This document shows, piece by piece, positions 24,993 through 36,522 of a stretch of 64,000 bases of DNA; within the stretch, counting starts at the first letter, position 1, and each line of letters starts with the position of its first letter. The notes under the pieces were generated by a model. The model was given only the letters and a program-made list of their open reading frames with translations. It did no database searches and had not been told where the DNA came from. This DNA comes from Phanerochaete sordida (lineage: Eukaryota; Basidiomycota; Agaricomycetes; Polyporales; Phanerochaetaceae). Where the stretch lies: assembly GCA_019973155.2 (NCBI GenBank), contig BPQB01000045.1, forward strand, positions 124,001 through 188,000, read 5' to 3'. Both the position numbers and the translations under genes were made by a program.

Positions 24993-27103
24993 TCATCTGT
25001 GTACCAAGTCCTCGACAATCCGTGTCAAGTCACCGTTCTGTTGAAGTGAAGCGCAAATTTGCAGAACGACCCCGCCCATCGCGTTCCCAGCTCCGACGCC
25101 TACTGAGCACGGGATTGGATTCTCCGCGTCCATCGCCTTCTCCGCTGCTTCAAAAGCATCGACGAGCTCGGCACGCATTAGGTCCAGACTGTGCATGACT
25201 TGGGCGACCGTTGGATGCAAGCCGACAATGCGCCCACGAAAGACACAGTGGCTGAGCATCATTAGGCTCCTTGTATCGTCGTCACCCAGGATGCGGCCAT
25301 AGAGCCTCGCTTGCCCTGACCGGTAGTCAGCGAGCTGTGCAAGCGAGCACGATGCGCTGTGGTCGTAAGTGCTCGCGAGGACAAGGAACGTGCAGAGCCA
25401 GAACATGGCTTCCAGGTCGTGAAGAGGGTTGTAACTGAAGGTAGGATATGATGAGCTTTCGACTTGTCGTCTCTTACGGTTTGAGGACGCGTCTCGCGTA
25501 CAAGACGGGGGTTCGACGAAGTCAGTTAATGGGTCCATGATTGTTGGATTCGTCGGTAATGGCCGGCGCGGCCGATGCTGATACTCGTGGTAGCACGCCT
25601 CGGTGGACGCAAAGTACCTGGCCTTCTGTTTACATAAGTCTTGTGAATTAATACTAAAGCGGACGAAACGAACCGCATATGTTGCATAGAGCTCTGAGCT
25701 CTCGTTGATGCATTTCGCAAAGTCGAGATCAATGAGGTTTGCTTTATCATCGAGGATAAATATTTTGTCGTGACTGATATTCTTGTGTGTCCACCCCAAC
25801 GCGTGCAAAAGCATCAGACCTAGAGGCTGTCAGTCCGCAAATCATGGAAACGGCGCAGACACATACCCAAGAATATGCGGCCGAGGTGAAAGAACATATC
25901 GTGCAGTGACTTGATCTGTGAGATAGGCTCTCCAAATTTGTCGAGGACGATGTAGTGGCGTGCCTTTGCTTCGGTGGATATTGCGCCTCGAGCAGCGAGA
26001 GGCGAGGACCCCGCTTCCTGCACGACGTATCTAGAAACCGGGACAGCACTCCACGCTGGACTTTGAGAGCGCAGTTGAGTCTCCTCGAGAAAGTGCAGGG
26101 TACTTTTACGAAGCACGGCGATGCACGCGAGGAGTTGATTTGCAAATATAGCCGCGAGCTCGCGGCCCGCTGTGTGTGGGATCGGGGTCGAGGTCGTCAT
26201 CGCTGCTTCGGCATCGGCATAGGCACTGCGAAAGGCCTCGCGCACAACGTCAAGGCGCAATGCGATCTGTCTCATGGAGGGGTGCAGCGCCTTGAACAGG
26301 GTTGATAGCTCTGCTCCGCCTGTGAACAGCCTTCGCCGCAGACTTGTGTCGGAGAGCACGACCGCAAAGAGCCTACTGTGCGCCCTTTCAAATTTCGAGA
26401 TCGCATCCGTAGTATCCTCTGGTCGTTTCTCGAATTCTGTGGCGAGCAGCAAGAAGATGCAGAGCAGGAAGAGAGACTCGAAGTCGTGTAGAGGGTTGTG
26501 GCGGAACGGGATTTTGTCAGGTCGGTGAGAAAGGATAGGTTTCCTGCGGGTAGAATTGTCGCTCCTGAAATTGATTTTTCGGGGGTCATCAAGCTCTTCG
26601 GAGTCGTCGCAGGAAGTATAGGGTCGATGCCAGTAGCTATGGTCTTCGACCTCATGAGAGACAAAGAAGGGGGTAATCTGGGGGATATTTATCAACCTCA
26701 ACACGCCATGTCGCAAGGTTCCGATGCTTACAGTGCAAATACTATAATGGCCATGGCGAGCAGACTCCTCAGGCTGTTTGGCGCGGTCCAAATCCAGGAT
26801 CTTCCCGGTACCATTGATGACCGCGGTATTCGCATAGCTGATGTTCTGGTGTACCAGGCCGAGATCATGTAGAGACAAAAGGGCTGTCTAGCCGCTTAGT
26901 GGCACATCACAGCGAGTAGCTCGAGGGCGCGCACCTTGTAGAGCCTCGCCAATGCAGGCAAACGCGTCTCTCAATGAGCATTCCTGAAGAAGCGGAAGGG
27001 CAACTGCACTGTGGATGATTCGACGCGGAGCATCAACAGCGTGCGTGGGGAGGCTTGTAATTCGCCGATCGTCATCGGTGACTGGGGAGGTCATCGGTAG
27101 CAT
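24993..27103 (-). pseudogene. relic of two fused FunK1 kinases, both catalytically degenerate
   Basis: Reading on the minus strand: a partial N-lobe (RRIIHSAVALPLLQECSLRD, ending 26935), intron, a first C-lobe (26883-26732, 26677-25867) with HQNISYAN in place of HRDISYGN, then directly a second N-lobe fragment (KFGEPISQIKSLHDMFFHLG), intron, and a second C-lobe (25819-24993) with HKNISHDK. Both loops lack the catalytic Asp. The FunK1 N-terminal region, the ATP-binding lysine segment and a clear start are missing; an in-frame TAA lies just upstream. The junction skips the whole 5' half of the second kinase, as unequal recombination would. The intron near 25650 in the second C-lobe cannot be fixed. 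I call it a pseudogene, though a pseudokinase product is not excluded. Confidence 0.7.
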
Positions 27104-27540
27104 AGAGCGTATCAAGTTCGGGACGTGTTAATGTTGTCAATGTCGCGTGTCCGAGCGGCTAGCGTAGATGAAGGTGAAGAGGTAGAGCAATGTGCAGATA
27201 TCTGTTGGTATGAGGGAGCGACTTCGGTGGCTCTCAGTAACGTGATTGAAAAATGTTCAACACCGGCCACTCGCTCATATGTGGGCGTGCAGTAACACGC
27301 CTAGCGGGACCAATTGAAACGATCAAAGGATCGGTAATGTTCGCCTCGAGTTGCCTCACGCACAGACGCATTTGATCATGGAATCGGAGACATCCGGGTG
27401 GGACCATTTCGTGTGGCTACGCCACAGGATTGCGTCTGCTAGGCAAGTAGATGAAAGGGATCTGTATTTACGAGAATACCATTACAGCTGCTGAGAGCGT
27501 ACAGCTGAAGGATAAGTGTAGATTGTGCCACAGACAGCGG
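27104..27540. other. intergenic
   Basis: 437 bases without a recognised gene. The missing 5' half of the kinase relic is not found here. Confidence 0.4.
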
Positions 27541-28759
27541 TCAGACAAAAACTGTGACAGCTCGCAGATAGTCAGGAAGCCCCTCCAGCACCGCGTCGCG
27601 AGCCGACTTGTTGTTCACCAGTGGCGCGCATTTCCAGTACTGCCTCGGCTGTGACTTGCGCTCGCTGCCGATGCGAAGGGATCGCAACTGGGTGTACTTT
27701 TCGAGCGTGCAAGCGATGGCTGTCCAATCGATCTGACGGATCAGCGATACGAGGATTTCGTCCTTAGCCCAAAAGTCGGTGTATATGAGCTCGATGGTCG
27801 CGATGTTGAGCGGCAGCGTGTCGAGGAAGCGGAGAGCGTGGGGCCAGCGCAGGGGATAGAGCGCGCGATTGAACGCATCGGTCGTGAGCGTGACCGACGT
27901 GAGGCTCTTGAACGCAACAAACGACGGCGGCGTGACTGACGATACCCTCGGCATTCAGGAACTACAACATCGAGTCGATAGAAAAATACATACCCGATTT
28001 CGGCATCCATTCCCTTGGAGTCGACTCGAGGTAATGGACACTCTTCAGAGATTGGCTAGCCGGTAGGATAACATCCTGCATTGCTTCTTCGTGGCCCGTT
28101 GACCACTCGCTAGGTATTTGAGCGTGTATGACCATCCCTAAAACGTTGCGGAGGTCGAGAAACTCGTGCATCCTGGAGAGTGCAACTGTTCCCACATTTT
28201 GCAGCTCGAGATTCTTCACGATATGGCGCGCTGCGTGGATAACAGTGCTGTGGTCATGGCGCCAGATCTCGCGCAGCGCCAGCGTGTCCACGGCCGTGAA
28301 CAGCTGTAGAAGCCATTCCGCGACCCACATATACCCATTGCGCAGCTCCAGGAGGGCCAGTGTACGATTCACGGGGTTCATCCGGGGCGCGATGGAGTAT
28401 GCCTCGTTCCGTAGGTCCGGGTTTTCGTAACAGGCGATGGAAGTCACCACTAGTTCACGCAGCTGCGGCAGGCTGCGGATGACCTCGAAGGCGTCGTCGG
28501 TGACGATAGCGATACGCAAAAATACAATGTTCGTCCAAAGTCGCTCGTGTGTCTTCATATCGCGAATGTGGGCATCGTAGTCAATCTTGTGACAATGACC
28601 GATACTGTGGGGGGCGAAGAGGAGCTTCGAGCTGAGGGTATGCCAGCGCAGACATACTAGAGAGCAGCTCTTCAGTGCTTTAGCTTCTCCGGCCAACTCA
28701 TTGAGTATTATGTCTATCAGCTCTTGAGGTAGTCGCTTGACGGATCGTGGATCGCTCGT
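27541..28759 (-). CDS. F-box protein, second type (block A), ATG missing
   Basis: Exons 28759-27994 and 27935-27541, 386 aa if started at 28759. The F-box opens LPQELIDIILNELAG and continues ALKSCSLVCLRWHTLSSKLL, a classical basidiomycete F-box unlike the five F-box-like genes in this window. Leucine-rich sequence follows, ending in TDAFNRALYPLRW and LRSLRIGSERK. The 58-nt intron restores phase (MPKS to VTPPSF). No in-frame ATG precedes the F-box before an upstream stop; where the block B copy has its ATG, nine codons before LPQEL, this gene has ACG (28759-28757). Either the start codon was lost, an upstream exon was missed, or ACG is used. Coordinates assume the ACG. Confidence 0.6.
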
Positions 28760-29403
28760 CGCTGTTGTGACGCATGGGCCACATGTGTTCTTGCCTACGT
28801 CCAGGCGCGAGTACTGAGTATCAACCTGACCTCAGAGATAATGGTAACGTACTCGACATCGTAGGCAACTTTTGTCCGGCGCTGAGTGAAGGTGGAGGTC
28901 GAGGTCGAAGAGGTTGTGCGGATTGTGGCCCAACTCACCGCGGGCTCGACAATACCGACACCGGCAATTGCCGGGGCATTGGATGCATCTGTCCGCCTCC
29001 ACCTTTGTCTCGAGCGTTCAGGTCGCCCCATTTGTCGTCCGTATTTTTTTCCGCGTTCCTACTTATCGGCTGCGAGGCTGCAAAGGTCGGCGTGTCGCGG
29101 TAGAAGGCGGCGAAGGTAGCGCGAAAGACCACCGCGTATCCAGAGCATATTGCTTGTTATTTACTAACGACGAGAGCGAGGGCCCCAAAAAGATCTCATA
29201 GCAGTCTTACACGAAACATTCACAGCGATGGACAGCCGTCATGGCGAGATTATAAATATAATAAGCCACTGTCAACAGCGACCCGCGATGCGTGTATATT
29301 CGCGATAAATAATAGATAGACTACACAAGAGACACCATTATTTTAGCACAATCAGACTGCGATGCCAGATCGCGGAGAATCCATCGACGTAGAGTTGTTC
29401 ATC
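28760..29403. other. intergenic in block A
   Basis: 644 bases between the F-box gene and the kinase 3' end. If the F-box gene has an upstream exon with a true ATG, it would lie here; I could not identify one. Confidence 0.4.
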
Positions 29404-32400
29404 TCAGAAGCCTCGGCCACGTCCGCGACCCCGGGCAGGCCGCGTCGCCTTCCCGCGCGCACCACCACGCGTCACCTTCACCGCGGGCGCGGCGGCTTGG
29501 GCATCGTCCGTAGGCTTCGACGCCTGCGAGCGAGATGTCGCGCGTGTGACGCGCTCCCGCGCGCCTGGTTGAGGATTTTTGGCGAGCGACGAGGGTCCAG
29601 CGTCGGCGGGATTCGAGACCTGGGAATCGTGCGTCCCTCTTGCGACATCAGAGCTAGCGGCCTTGTGCGCAATGGCGCGCGTCCCTCTGGCATTCGTGGA
29701 GCGACCTCTCCCTGTGCCGTGCGTCGTGCCAGACTGCGCGTTGAGGGCATTCTGCGTCGCCGAGGTCGCGATTCTAAGTGATCGACGCGGTGGGTCAGAT
29801 TCGGTGGTGGCGGGTTCAGGTCCGCGGTGCACAGAAGCTTCCTCCTCCGATGCCGCTTGCGCTGGCTTTTCGGCCTCGGTTCCCGGATCCGGCTGACCTT
29901 CGGTAGGGCTTCCAGCACTTGCATCTGGCTGCGGTGGACCTGGTTGTAAGACGTGATCAGGAACCCCGAGAACGACCTTCCACGCCGGTCCATGCGGACG
30001 CAGCTTGTTTTCGTTGAGAAGCTGCAGATCGTGATTCTCCAGGACGGTGATGACTTCAAGCAGCTGGTTGGCGGAGACTGCCGCTACATGCCCTCCCACT
30101 GTAAACGGAATGGGGGCAGAAGGGGTCATATCTGCCTCAGCGGCGTGATAGGTGCTCCGAAGCCTGTCAGCGATGGGATCCAGGTATCCCGAGATCTCTG
30201 CGATTGTGGGATGAAGCATAGCGAATCTGGCACGTAAGGATGTGTTCCCATCGAACAGGGCGTCCCGGGACTTTGTTTGCAAGAATATAAAAGCGAAGAG
30301 CTTGTCCTGCGCCTTCTTGAATTCTGATACCCGGCGCGCAGTGTCCTGGCGCCTCTTCTTGAATTCTGCAGCAAGCAGAAGGAAGATGCAGAGTAGGAGG
30401 AGTGACTCAAGGTCGTGAAGAGGGTTGTGTCGGAAAGGAACGTTTCCGGGTTGCGATGTGAGATCGAGTTTCTTTGACATGGCGTTGGCGGCGTTGCGTT
30501 TCCTGAAGTCAATCTTCCTAGGATCATTCAGTCTTCCGTCCTCTGCGTTGGTATACGGTAGGTGCTTGTAACGGTGTCCTTCGACCTCATGAGACATGAA
30601 AAATGGAGTTCCCTATCAGATAGTTCAGCAGAGCGCTCAACATCGCCACAAGCTGATACTCACCGTGCGAATGCCGTGGGGACCAGAGAAGTCGGACTCC
30701 TCCTTGGCGTACTCCAGGTCGGTAAGTTTACCTTTACCGTTGACAATCAGGACGTTTCCGTAGCTGATGTCTCTGTGTACCCAACCAAGATCATGCATCA
30801 GGAGAAGTCCTATACAGCATAACTCAGTCGTAGATCTGATCTTGATATATACTCGAGTCGACATACTTTGCAATACTTCGCCGACGCACATGAAAACGTC
30901 TCGCAGCGTGGGAGCTTGGAAGATTGGCGTACCAACCTCACTGTATATGATCCGATGGTGAACCTTGACAGGGTATCTGGAGAACTCCGTGGGCAGACGG
31001 GCTAGATCTTTGCCATCACCAGCAACTGGTCCTTGAGCTGTCATGATAGGTATGCGGTTTCCCGAGTTCGCGACAACACGGAGCGTCGGGGCTGTCGAGG
31101 ATATTCCCTTGGCCCGCTTTCTGTTTGGAATGAAGCAGTTTGTAGTGTCTTCTCGAGTCGTCGGGCCATCGGAAATGTAGACGTGGCCGTAGCGGTCGGT
31201 CTCGAGGAAGTGGTTCTTGAAGTCGGCTTCTCTGCCAGCAAGGATAGCTTTCTTCTTGATATCCTTCACAATCTTCCCCTCCGTCGGCCGCTCAAGGTCT
31301 GCCCAGACGTCCTTCAGGACCTTGCTCGAAATACCGATGACTTTCCCAGAGTCTTTGTCAATCTCGTCGACCTCCCAAACGCGCGTGCCGCGACCTCGAG
31401 GTGATATAGCTCCGAGCTCAGAGATGAGGCGTCGTGTACGATATGTCTTGACGACAGAACCTTCGGTCGTGTCGTCCCAGACGTCGATGTCGTATACAAC
31501 CGATTTGTCGATCCGGGACAGCCATGGGCGTCGGGTCATAGTCTCGTCGAAACCAAGTTGCGCCGCGGTCGAGAAGCTCATGCGTAGGACGAAATCGACA
31601 ATTGCTCCGTGATTCTGAAAGAAAATCAGTAAGAATGATGGCTGTCAATCATGGGCTTCGGCGTACCGCCATAAAATCGAACTCCTCCGTGACCAGTGCC
31701 TCCGAGCGACTGAGAAACCACAGCCTCATGGAGACATTTTCTATGGTAAATCCGATAACGAATCGGCGGCGAGCGTCCTCTTGCATCATGTAGCACATAG
31801 TCCACAGTACTTTCTTGTAGTTCTGACGAACGGGGTCAGCCGTCATTCCTGGATGGAGCACAGAACGTCCACTTACGTCCAACTTATCTCCTGGAGTGTC
31901 GCGCTTCTTGAACTCGCCCGGAGTGACAACGTCGCACCACCGAACAGGGGAACTGGACTCCATGAGCAGCCCGTACGAATCCGGTTTGGACTTCGAGACT
32001 TCGTTGCGACTGATCGACTCTGGAATCGAAGACGGGTTGCACTGAAATTTGACGCATTGCTCTCGAGTTGGACCGCCTTTGACTTGAGTACAGGCGGTCT
32101 GGATTGCCTCGACCAAGTCCTTGAATGGCTCGAACACCTTATCTTCGAGAAGGCGACCACCTTGCGGCCCGGGCGCAGTGCCGTTGAGATCCCGCGGATC
32201 CTTGGGCCAGTACTTCCAGCGACCGCCGACAATCGTGCCGTTTGTCTTCAAAAGCTTGAGTACGGCACGGACGACGCTCTTGTCGTTCTTGCAAGGAGGC
32301 TCGGGAAGGATGTAGTTTTGGAAGTATGAGTGGGAAACGATGGGCACCACTTGGTCTAGGTCGGCAAGCATTGCGTCGCGCTGCTCGTCAAGCGGAGCGT

Positions 32401-32494
32401 TGCCTACAGTCATAGAGGCAGCATTGCGCTTAGCGCGAGAGGCCGGGCGAATGTGAGCGTTGAGCGGGAGAGCAGAGTCCAATGAGAGAGCCAT
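29404..32494 (-). CDS. FunK1-type protein kinase (kinase 2, block A)
   Basis: Five exons (32494-31877, 31822-31667, 31614-30867, 30809-30664, 30612-29404), 958 aa. FunK1 N-terminal region: RWKYWPKDP, EDKVFEPF, MQEDARRRFVIGFTIENVSM. Kinase motifs: VLKDVW (probable ATP lysine), WVHRDISYGN (HRD 519-521) and TDLEYA (DLE 538-540). After FRHNPLHDLESLLLL and a helical extension comes a 170-residue low-complexity tail rich in P, A, T, R and G, ending RGRGRGRGF, possibly nucleic-acid binding or nuclear. The first intron (54 nt) is in frame without stops, but the paralogs splice there. The ATG at 32494 is favoured over 32527 because a TATA-like box at 32538-32545 would place initiation between them. 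Closest relative: kinase 4 (45274-48287). Confidence 0.85.
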
Positions 32495-33067
32495 ACTGTG
32501 TATGATGTTGGGAGCGGTCCCCAGCATGAAGGCGTCGTATATATTGGTTCAGACATGACCACGACGTTTCCTCGCATCCTAGGCCACATCGCGAAGTGAA
32601 GAGAGCGAGAACAATGCAAGTGGCCGGCGTGAGTGGTCGTGGCGAGAGTGAACAACCGAATAAGGCAACACCCACCGCGCGCAAGAACTAGCGCGAGCGT
32701 CAAGGCAATTTACGTGGCCACCCTGGCCTCGAGAAGCTATAATGTCCGACATGCTGCTGGGTAGGGTATTGACTTCTTTGTATCTTATGAAACTCGTCTT
32801 GCAAGGAGTGGCTCAAATATGAAAGGGCAGCGTGAGTGGCCACAGGAAGAAGAGCGCGCCACGCCGTCCAGAAATTGGTCTGAATGCGTGTGGCGCAGAC
32901 CTCACGCACGAAATGAGATTGCGAATTTGGCAGAATGCATTCACAAGAGATAGTATGGGCACCAGGGTAATTTAATTTTACTTTTCTCCTTTGAAATTAA
33001 TTGCACTTCCATAGTGAAGTGCCTTCTCTACCTTTGAAGGGATCCTACGATCGACGACGGTGCACGA
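32495..33067. other. intergenic between DUF6535 and kinase in block A
   Basis: 573 bases; 3' UTR of the DUF6535 gene and promoter of kinase 2. No gene seen. Confidence 0.4.
32538..32545 (-). promoter_or_regulatory. TATA-like box of kinase 2
   Basis: AATATATA on the minus strand, about 45 nt before the ATG chosen at 32494 and only 11 nt before the alternative ATG at 32527, which supports the downstream start. Inference from spacing only. Confidence 0.4.
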
Positions 33068-35564
33068 TTAATATGGCTGCTATCAAAATATGAGCGTGAG
33101 TCGAGGCTCAATTAGAGTGATACACACCGTGGGCATCACACTGTTCAGGACTGCCTCATGTCGGCCTGGTCTTCCAGACGATGCACCGGATCCTGCGTCC
33201 ATCTTCATTGTCTCGGCGAAAGAAGACAAAGCCTCCGCTGCCTCTCTGAAACCACGCTGACCTGCCCAAACGGCCGCGAGATGCTCCATAAGCGCGCCTT
33301 GCAGATCCTCAGGCAGCCGCCCCGCCTCCGCAAGCCGTACGACCGACTCCGATATCACCCTGGCGGCGCGCGGCGTGACGATGAGGAGCTCCCGCGGGCG
33401 CTCCGCCGCGAGCGCGCCGACGAACCGGATGCCCGTCCGCTCCGCGCAGACGAACGCGTCGAGCGCACGCAGGAACGCGAGCGCCACGGGCGCGAGCGCG
33501 GGCCAGGCGGTGTCGTCGGCGCGCGCGAGGGCGCGGAGCGCGATGCCCGCGGAGGCGAGGACGTATTCCGTTTGGTGGGTCGTGAAGCGCTGTGCGAACT
33601 TGTCGTTTAGGGCGTGCAGGACCGGCAGGCGGGCGCCGGTGAGCGCCATGAAGGCTGTGAGATCTGTGGGTGCGGGTCAGAGACGGCGTGCGGAGGCCCG
33701 GAGGCGCGGCGTACCTTCAGGGGAGAGCACATCGGGGCAGGTCGTGAAGCAGTCGAAGAGACAGACGGCGGGGAAGCGGAAGTTCTCGCCGCCCCCGTAG
33801 AGCTTGATGTCCTCCAGCCGCTGGCAGCGCACGACCTCGAGCAGCGTGCGCGTCACTCTGCGGTCTAGCTCCGCGTCACCGCAGCCCGTGCACACGATGC
33901 GCGCGAGCAGCACAAGCACGGACGTCGTGTTCGCGCAGCCCGCGACCCAGTCGCACGCCGCCCAGTCACGCGGGAGCGCGTCGACGAGGCACGGCGCGAA
34001 GGCGCGCGCGAACGCGGCGTCGACGCCGCGCAGCAGGCCGACGTTCACCGGCGCCCACTCGTTCACCTGGTCAAAGTCCTGCGCGTCGTAGGTGCCCGAG
34101 TAGAGCGTCGCCCAGCACAGCACGACGTTCATGCGCTGGCGCGGCGGGAGAGAGCGGAGGCACGCGCGCAAGCGGGCGAGCTCGTGCCGCGGGACGGCGC
34201 ACGGTGCGAGCGCGAGCGCGTCGCCGAACTGCTCTGCGGCGGCGGCGGCGCCCTTGCGCGCGAGGGCGCGTACCTCGCGGGCGGTCCAGAAGTCCTGGTC
34301 GCGCGTGAAGATGCTGGACATGAAACGCGAGTGCTTCTGCGCGAGCGCGAGGTACCAGTCGATCGCGCGCCGGATGTACAGGGCGAAGGTGTAGTAGTAC
34401 TCGCGGTTCCCGGGCGCCCTGGTCGCCCAGAGCATGAGGAGACCGACGACGATGATAAAGGGGACGAAGAACAGTATGATAGCGAGGACTCCGAGGACCA
34501 TGATCGCCCAGTTGACGACGAACATGGCCACGGGGACGATTGGCGACTTGAACGGGTTGCTTGGGAAGAGCAGGGGTCCGAAAAGCGAGAGGCCGTAGAG
34601 GAAGAAGGGTATGCCCGCGACGATGGCGAAGGCAGTCGTGATGGGGTGATTGAGGCTTTGAAGGAGGTAGTACAAGCCGACGAGAAACAGTATCACGGCG
34701 ACTTGAAGAAGGACGGGGAGTATGATGATGATATTCGGCACCTGGAAACCAATGAAATGGGTCCGTCGGCTCTGCCAGAGGCGGATCGAATCCTTCAGCG
34801 GGATGTGACGAGGGATAGGGAGGGCACGGATCCACTGCTGAGCAGCAATCGCGAAGAAGACCGCGATGAGACTGAACGTCAGGCTGAGGAACCAGAGCAT
34901 GTTGATGAGCACGTCGGTGTGATCTGGGGTGAAGGATGAGGTGATGACCGCGATAGGTGCTGTAGAGTTTGCAAAGCCGGGGGTCATGGAGAATGACGCG
35001 AGCTGAGCCGAGATCTGGAGGAGGAGTTGGTTCGTCACGTCCGCAGGGTCTGGGGTTAGCCACGAGTATGACTCAATGGAAAATGCGGTCACAACTCCAG
35101 AGAATAGGGCGGCCTAACGCGCCGAAGCCAGTGAGTGGACTGTGTCATTTTGCACAATTCGCTGACGCACGAAAACGAGAAGGTTATCTAGCTCGAATTT
35201 CCACCTTTCGATATTCTCCTTGTCATAATCTTGCCCTGCAGAGAGCAGATACGTCCACCCTGCGGTCACATCTGTTTCCTAAAGAGCATCTACGTCACGC
35301 GAAGACTTAGAGATAGAAAAGGTATGAACGCACTGAGGTGGCATCCTTGAGATCATCCATCGCGATCTCGCTTTGGTCTCCCTTCGCGGCGTGAGAGGAC
35401 GCATTCTCACACCGTTCGGCCTACGAATGAGCAAAATCAAGAGAAAGCACCAGGCGCAGGATACTCACATGAGCACCATGGTCGGTAACAAAAAGATTGT
35501 GGTCGTCAGCATCCAATGCACCAGGCACAGTCTGACCAGCGGTGCGGTTTTCGCCATCGGACAT
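33068..35564 (-). CDS. DUF6535 multi-pass membrane protein (block A)
   Basis: Six exons (35564-35469, 35420-35334, 35278-35171, 35113-33715, 33663-33128, 33076-33068), 744 aa. After an acidic N-terminus the DUF6535 start is clear: TAGWTYLLSAGQDYDKENIE, then LDNLLVF, then ALFSGVVTAFSIESYSWL. Five or six membrane helices follow within about residues 98-340 (for example MLWFLSLTFSLIAVFFAIAA and LPVLLQVAVILFLVGLYYLL). The C-terminal half is alanine- and arginine-rich helical sequence, probably cytosolic. DUF6535 has no known function and is expanded in mushroom-forming fungi. The last intron (51 nt) is supported by the paralog, which has one of the same length at the same site. It lies 573 nt upstream of kinase 2. 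Confidence 0.8.
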
Positions 35565-36522
35565 GCTCGCACCGCTTCCTGAAAAACTATTCAGCAGGTT
35601 AGCAAGGAGCGCAGAGTAACGGAGTCGGGGTAAGGACTTGGGATGTGTTGCATCACAGCCGAGACGTGGCATTTAAGAGCCCCCTGAAGGGACGGGAAAG
35701 GATGATATGAATCGGGTAACAATCCATCAGCGTACTGTAAGGACAAGGACAGATACCATCTCGTGCGGATCGGGCATTGAAACGCCGAGCGTCGAGCGGC
35801 GGACTTGTACATGGGATTGACGAGGAAGCATACCTCACAAAGTCGAGGTTGCTGGGACCATATCCACGCTCCCACTCGCAGGTCGAACCAAGCTTCAGCG
35901 TATCAGCGTCCGCAACAATTTTGTCTCCCAAGAGGACAGCTCGGTTCGCCACCGGCGCTGCCAAGGTGGAGATGTGCATCTGCTGCCTGTCTTCGCACTT
36001 GATATCTGTCGCGCCCGTCAGAAGATGGAACGTATGTCGCCACGTTGAAAAACGACGGTACAAGTACCGCCTCTCCCGAAATTGAATAGGCTCGAAGCGA
36101 GCCTATCACCGGGAAATGCCGGATTCTGTTCTCTCAGAAATGACTGAGAAGCTTTAATATCCTAAAGATTCATGCCCCTTGAGGGTGCCGGCGAGACCTG
36201 TGAGGTCGGCAGTTTGGTGAGACAAGAAGAAAGTACCGCTGTAGCGCGGGAGACCGACGCGCGCCTAGCGAGACGCCGCCATCCAGGCGGGGCTGCGCGC
36301 CTCCTGGACCTCGCGGTCATCTGAGCACGCCGAAACATGCGGGTCTGGGTCCGACGAAGATGGCGAGAGCCCTCTCGCACCTCGCCAGCCTTGGCGTCGC
36401 GATCGCAGTCGCGGCTCCCGGCACCGATATATCCATGACGCACCGAGCGAGGACGCGCACGCACCTCGCTGGTCTGTCCTCGCCGCGACAACGTGTTCAC
36501 CATGGTATGTTGCCTGCTCGCG
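35565..36522. other. intergenic
   Basis: 958 bases between the divergent DUF6535 gene and UGP1. Open frames on both strands (for example 35653-36063, minus) show no domain. Promoters of both genes are expected here, and perhaps an extra 5' exon of UGP1. Confidence 0.4.

Larger units (their letters stand above)
27541..35564 (-). repeat. duplicated block A: F-box / FunK1 kinase / DUF6535
   Basis: Three minus-strand genes (27541-28759, 29404-32494, 33068-35564) have their closest relatives in this window, in the same order and orientation, at 44362-51055 (block B). This indicates a segmental duplication of about 7-8 kb followed by divergence. Confidence 0.75.

Noticed and set aside
34184..34939. 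Acidic 251-codon frame opposite the DUF6535 gene
   Set aside because: Complement of the membrane-helix region; the same shadow occurs opposite the paralog at 49779-50654, so it is explained by conservation of the sense gene.
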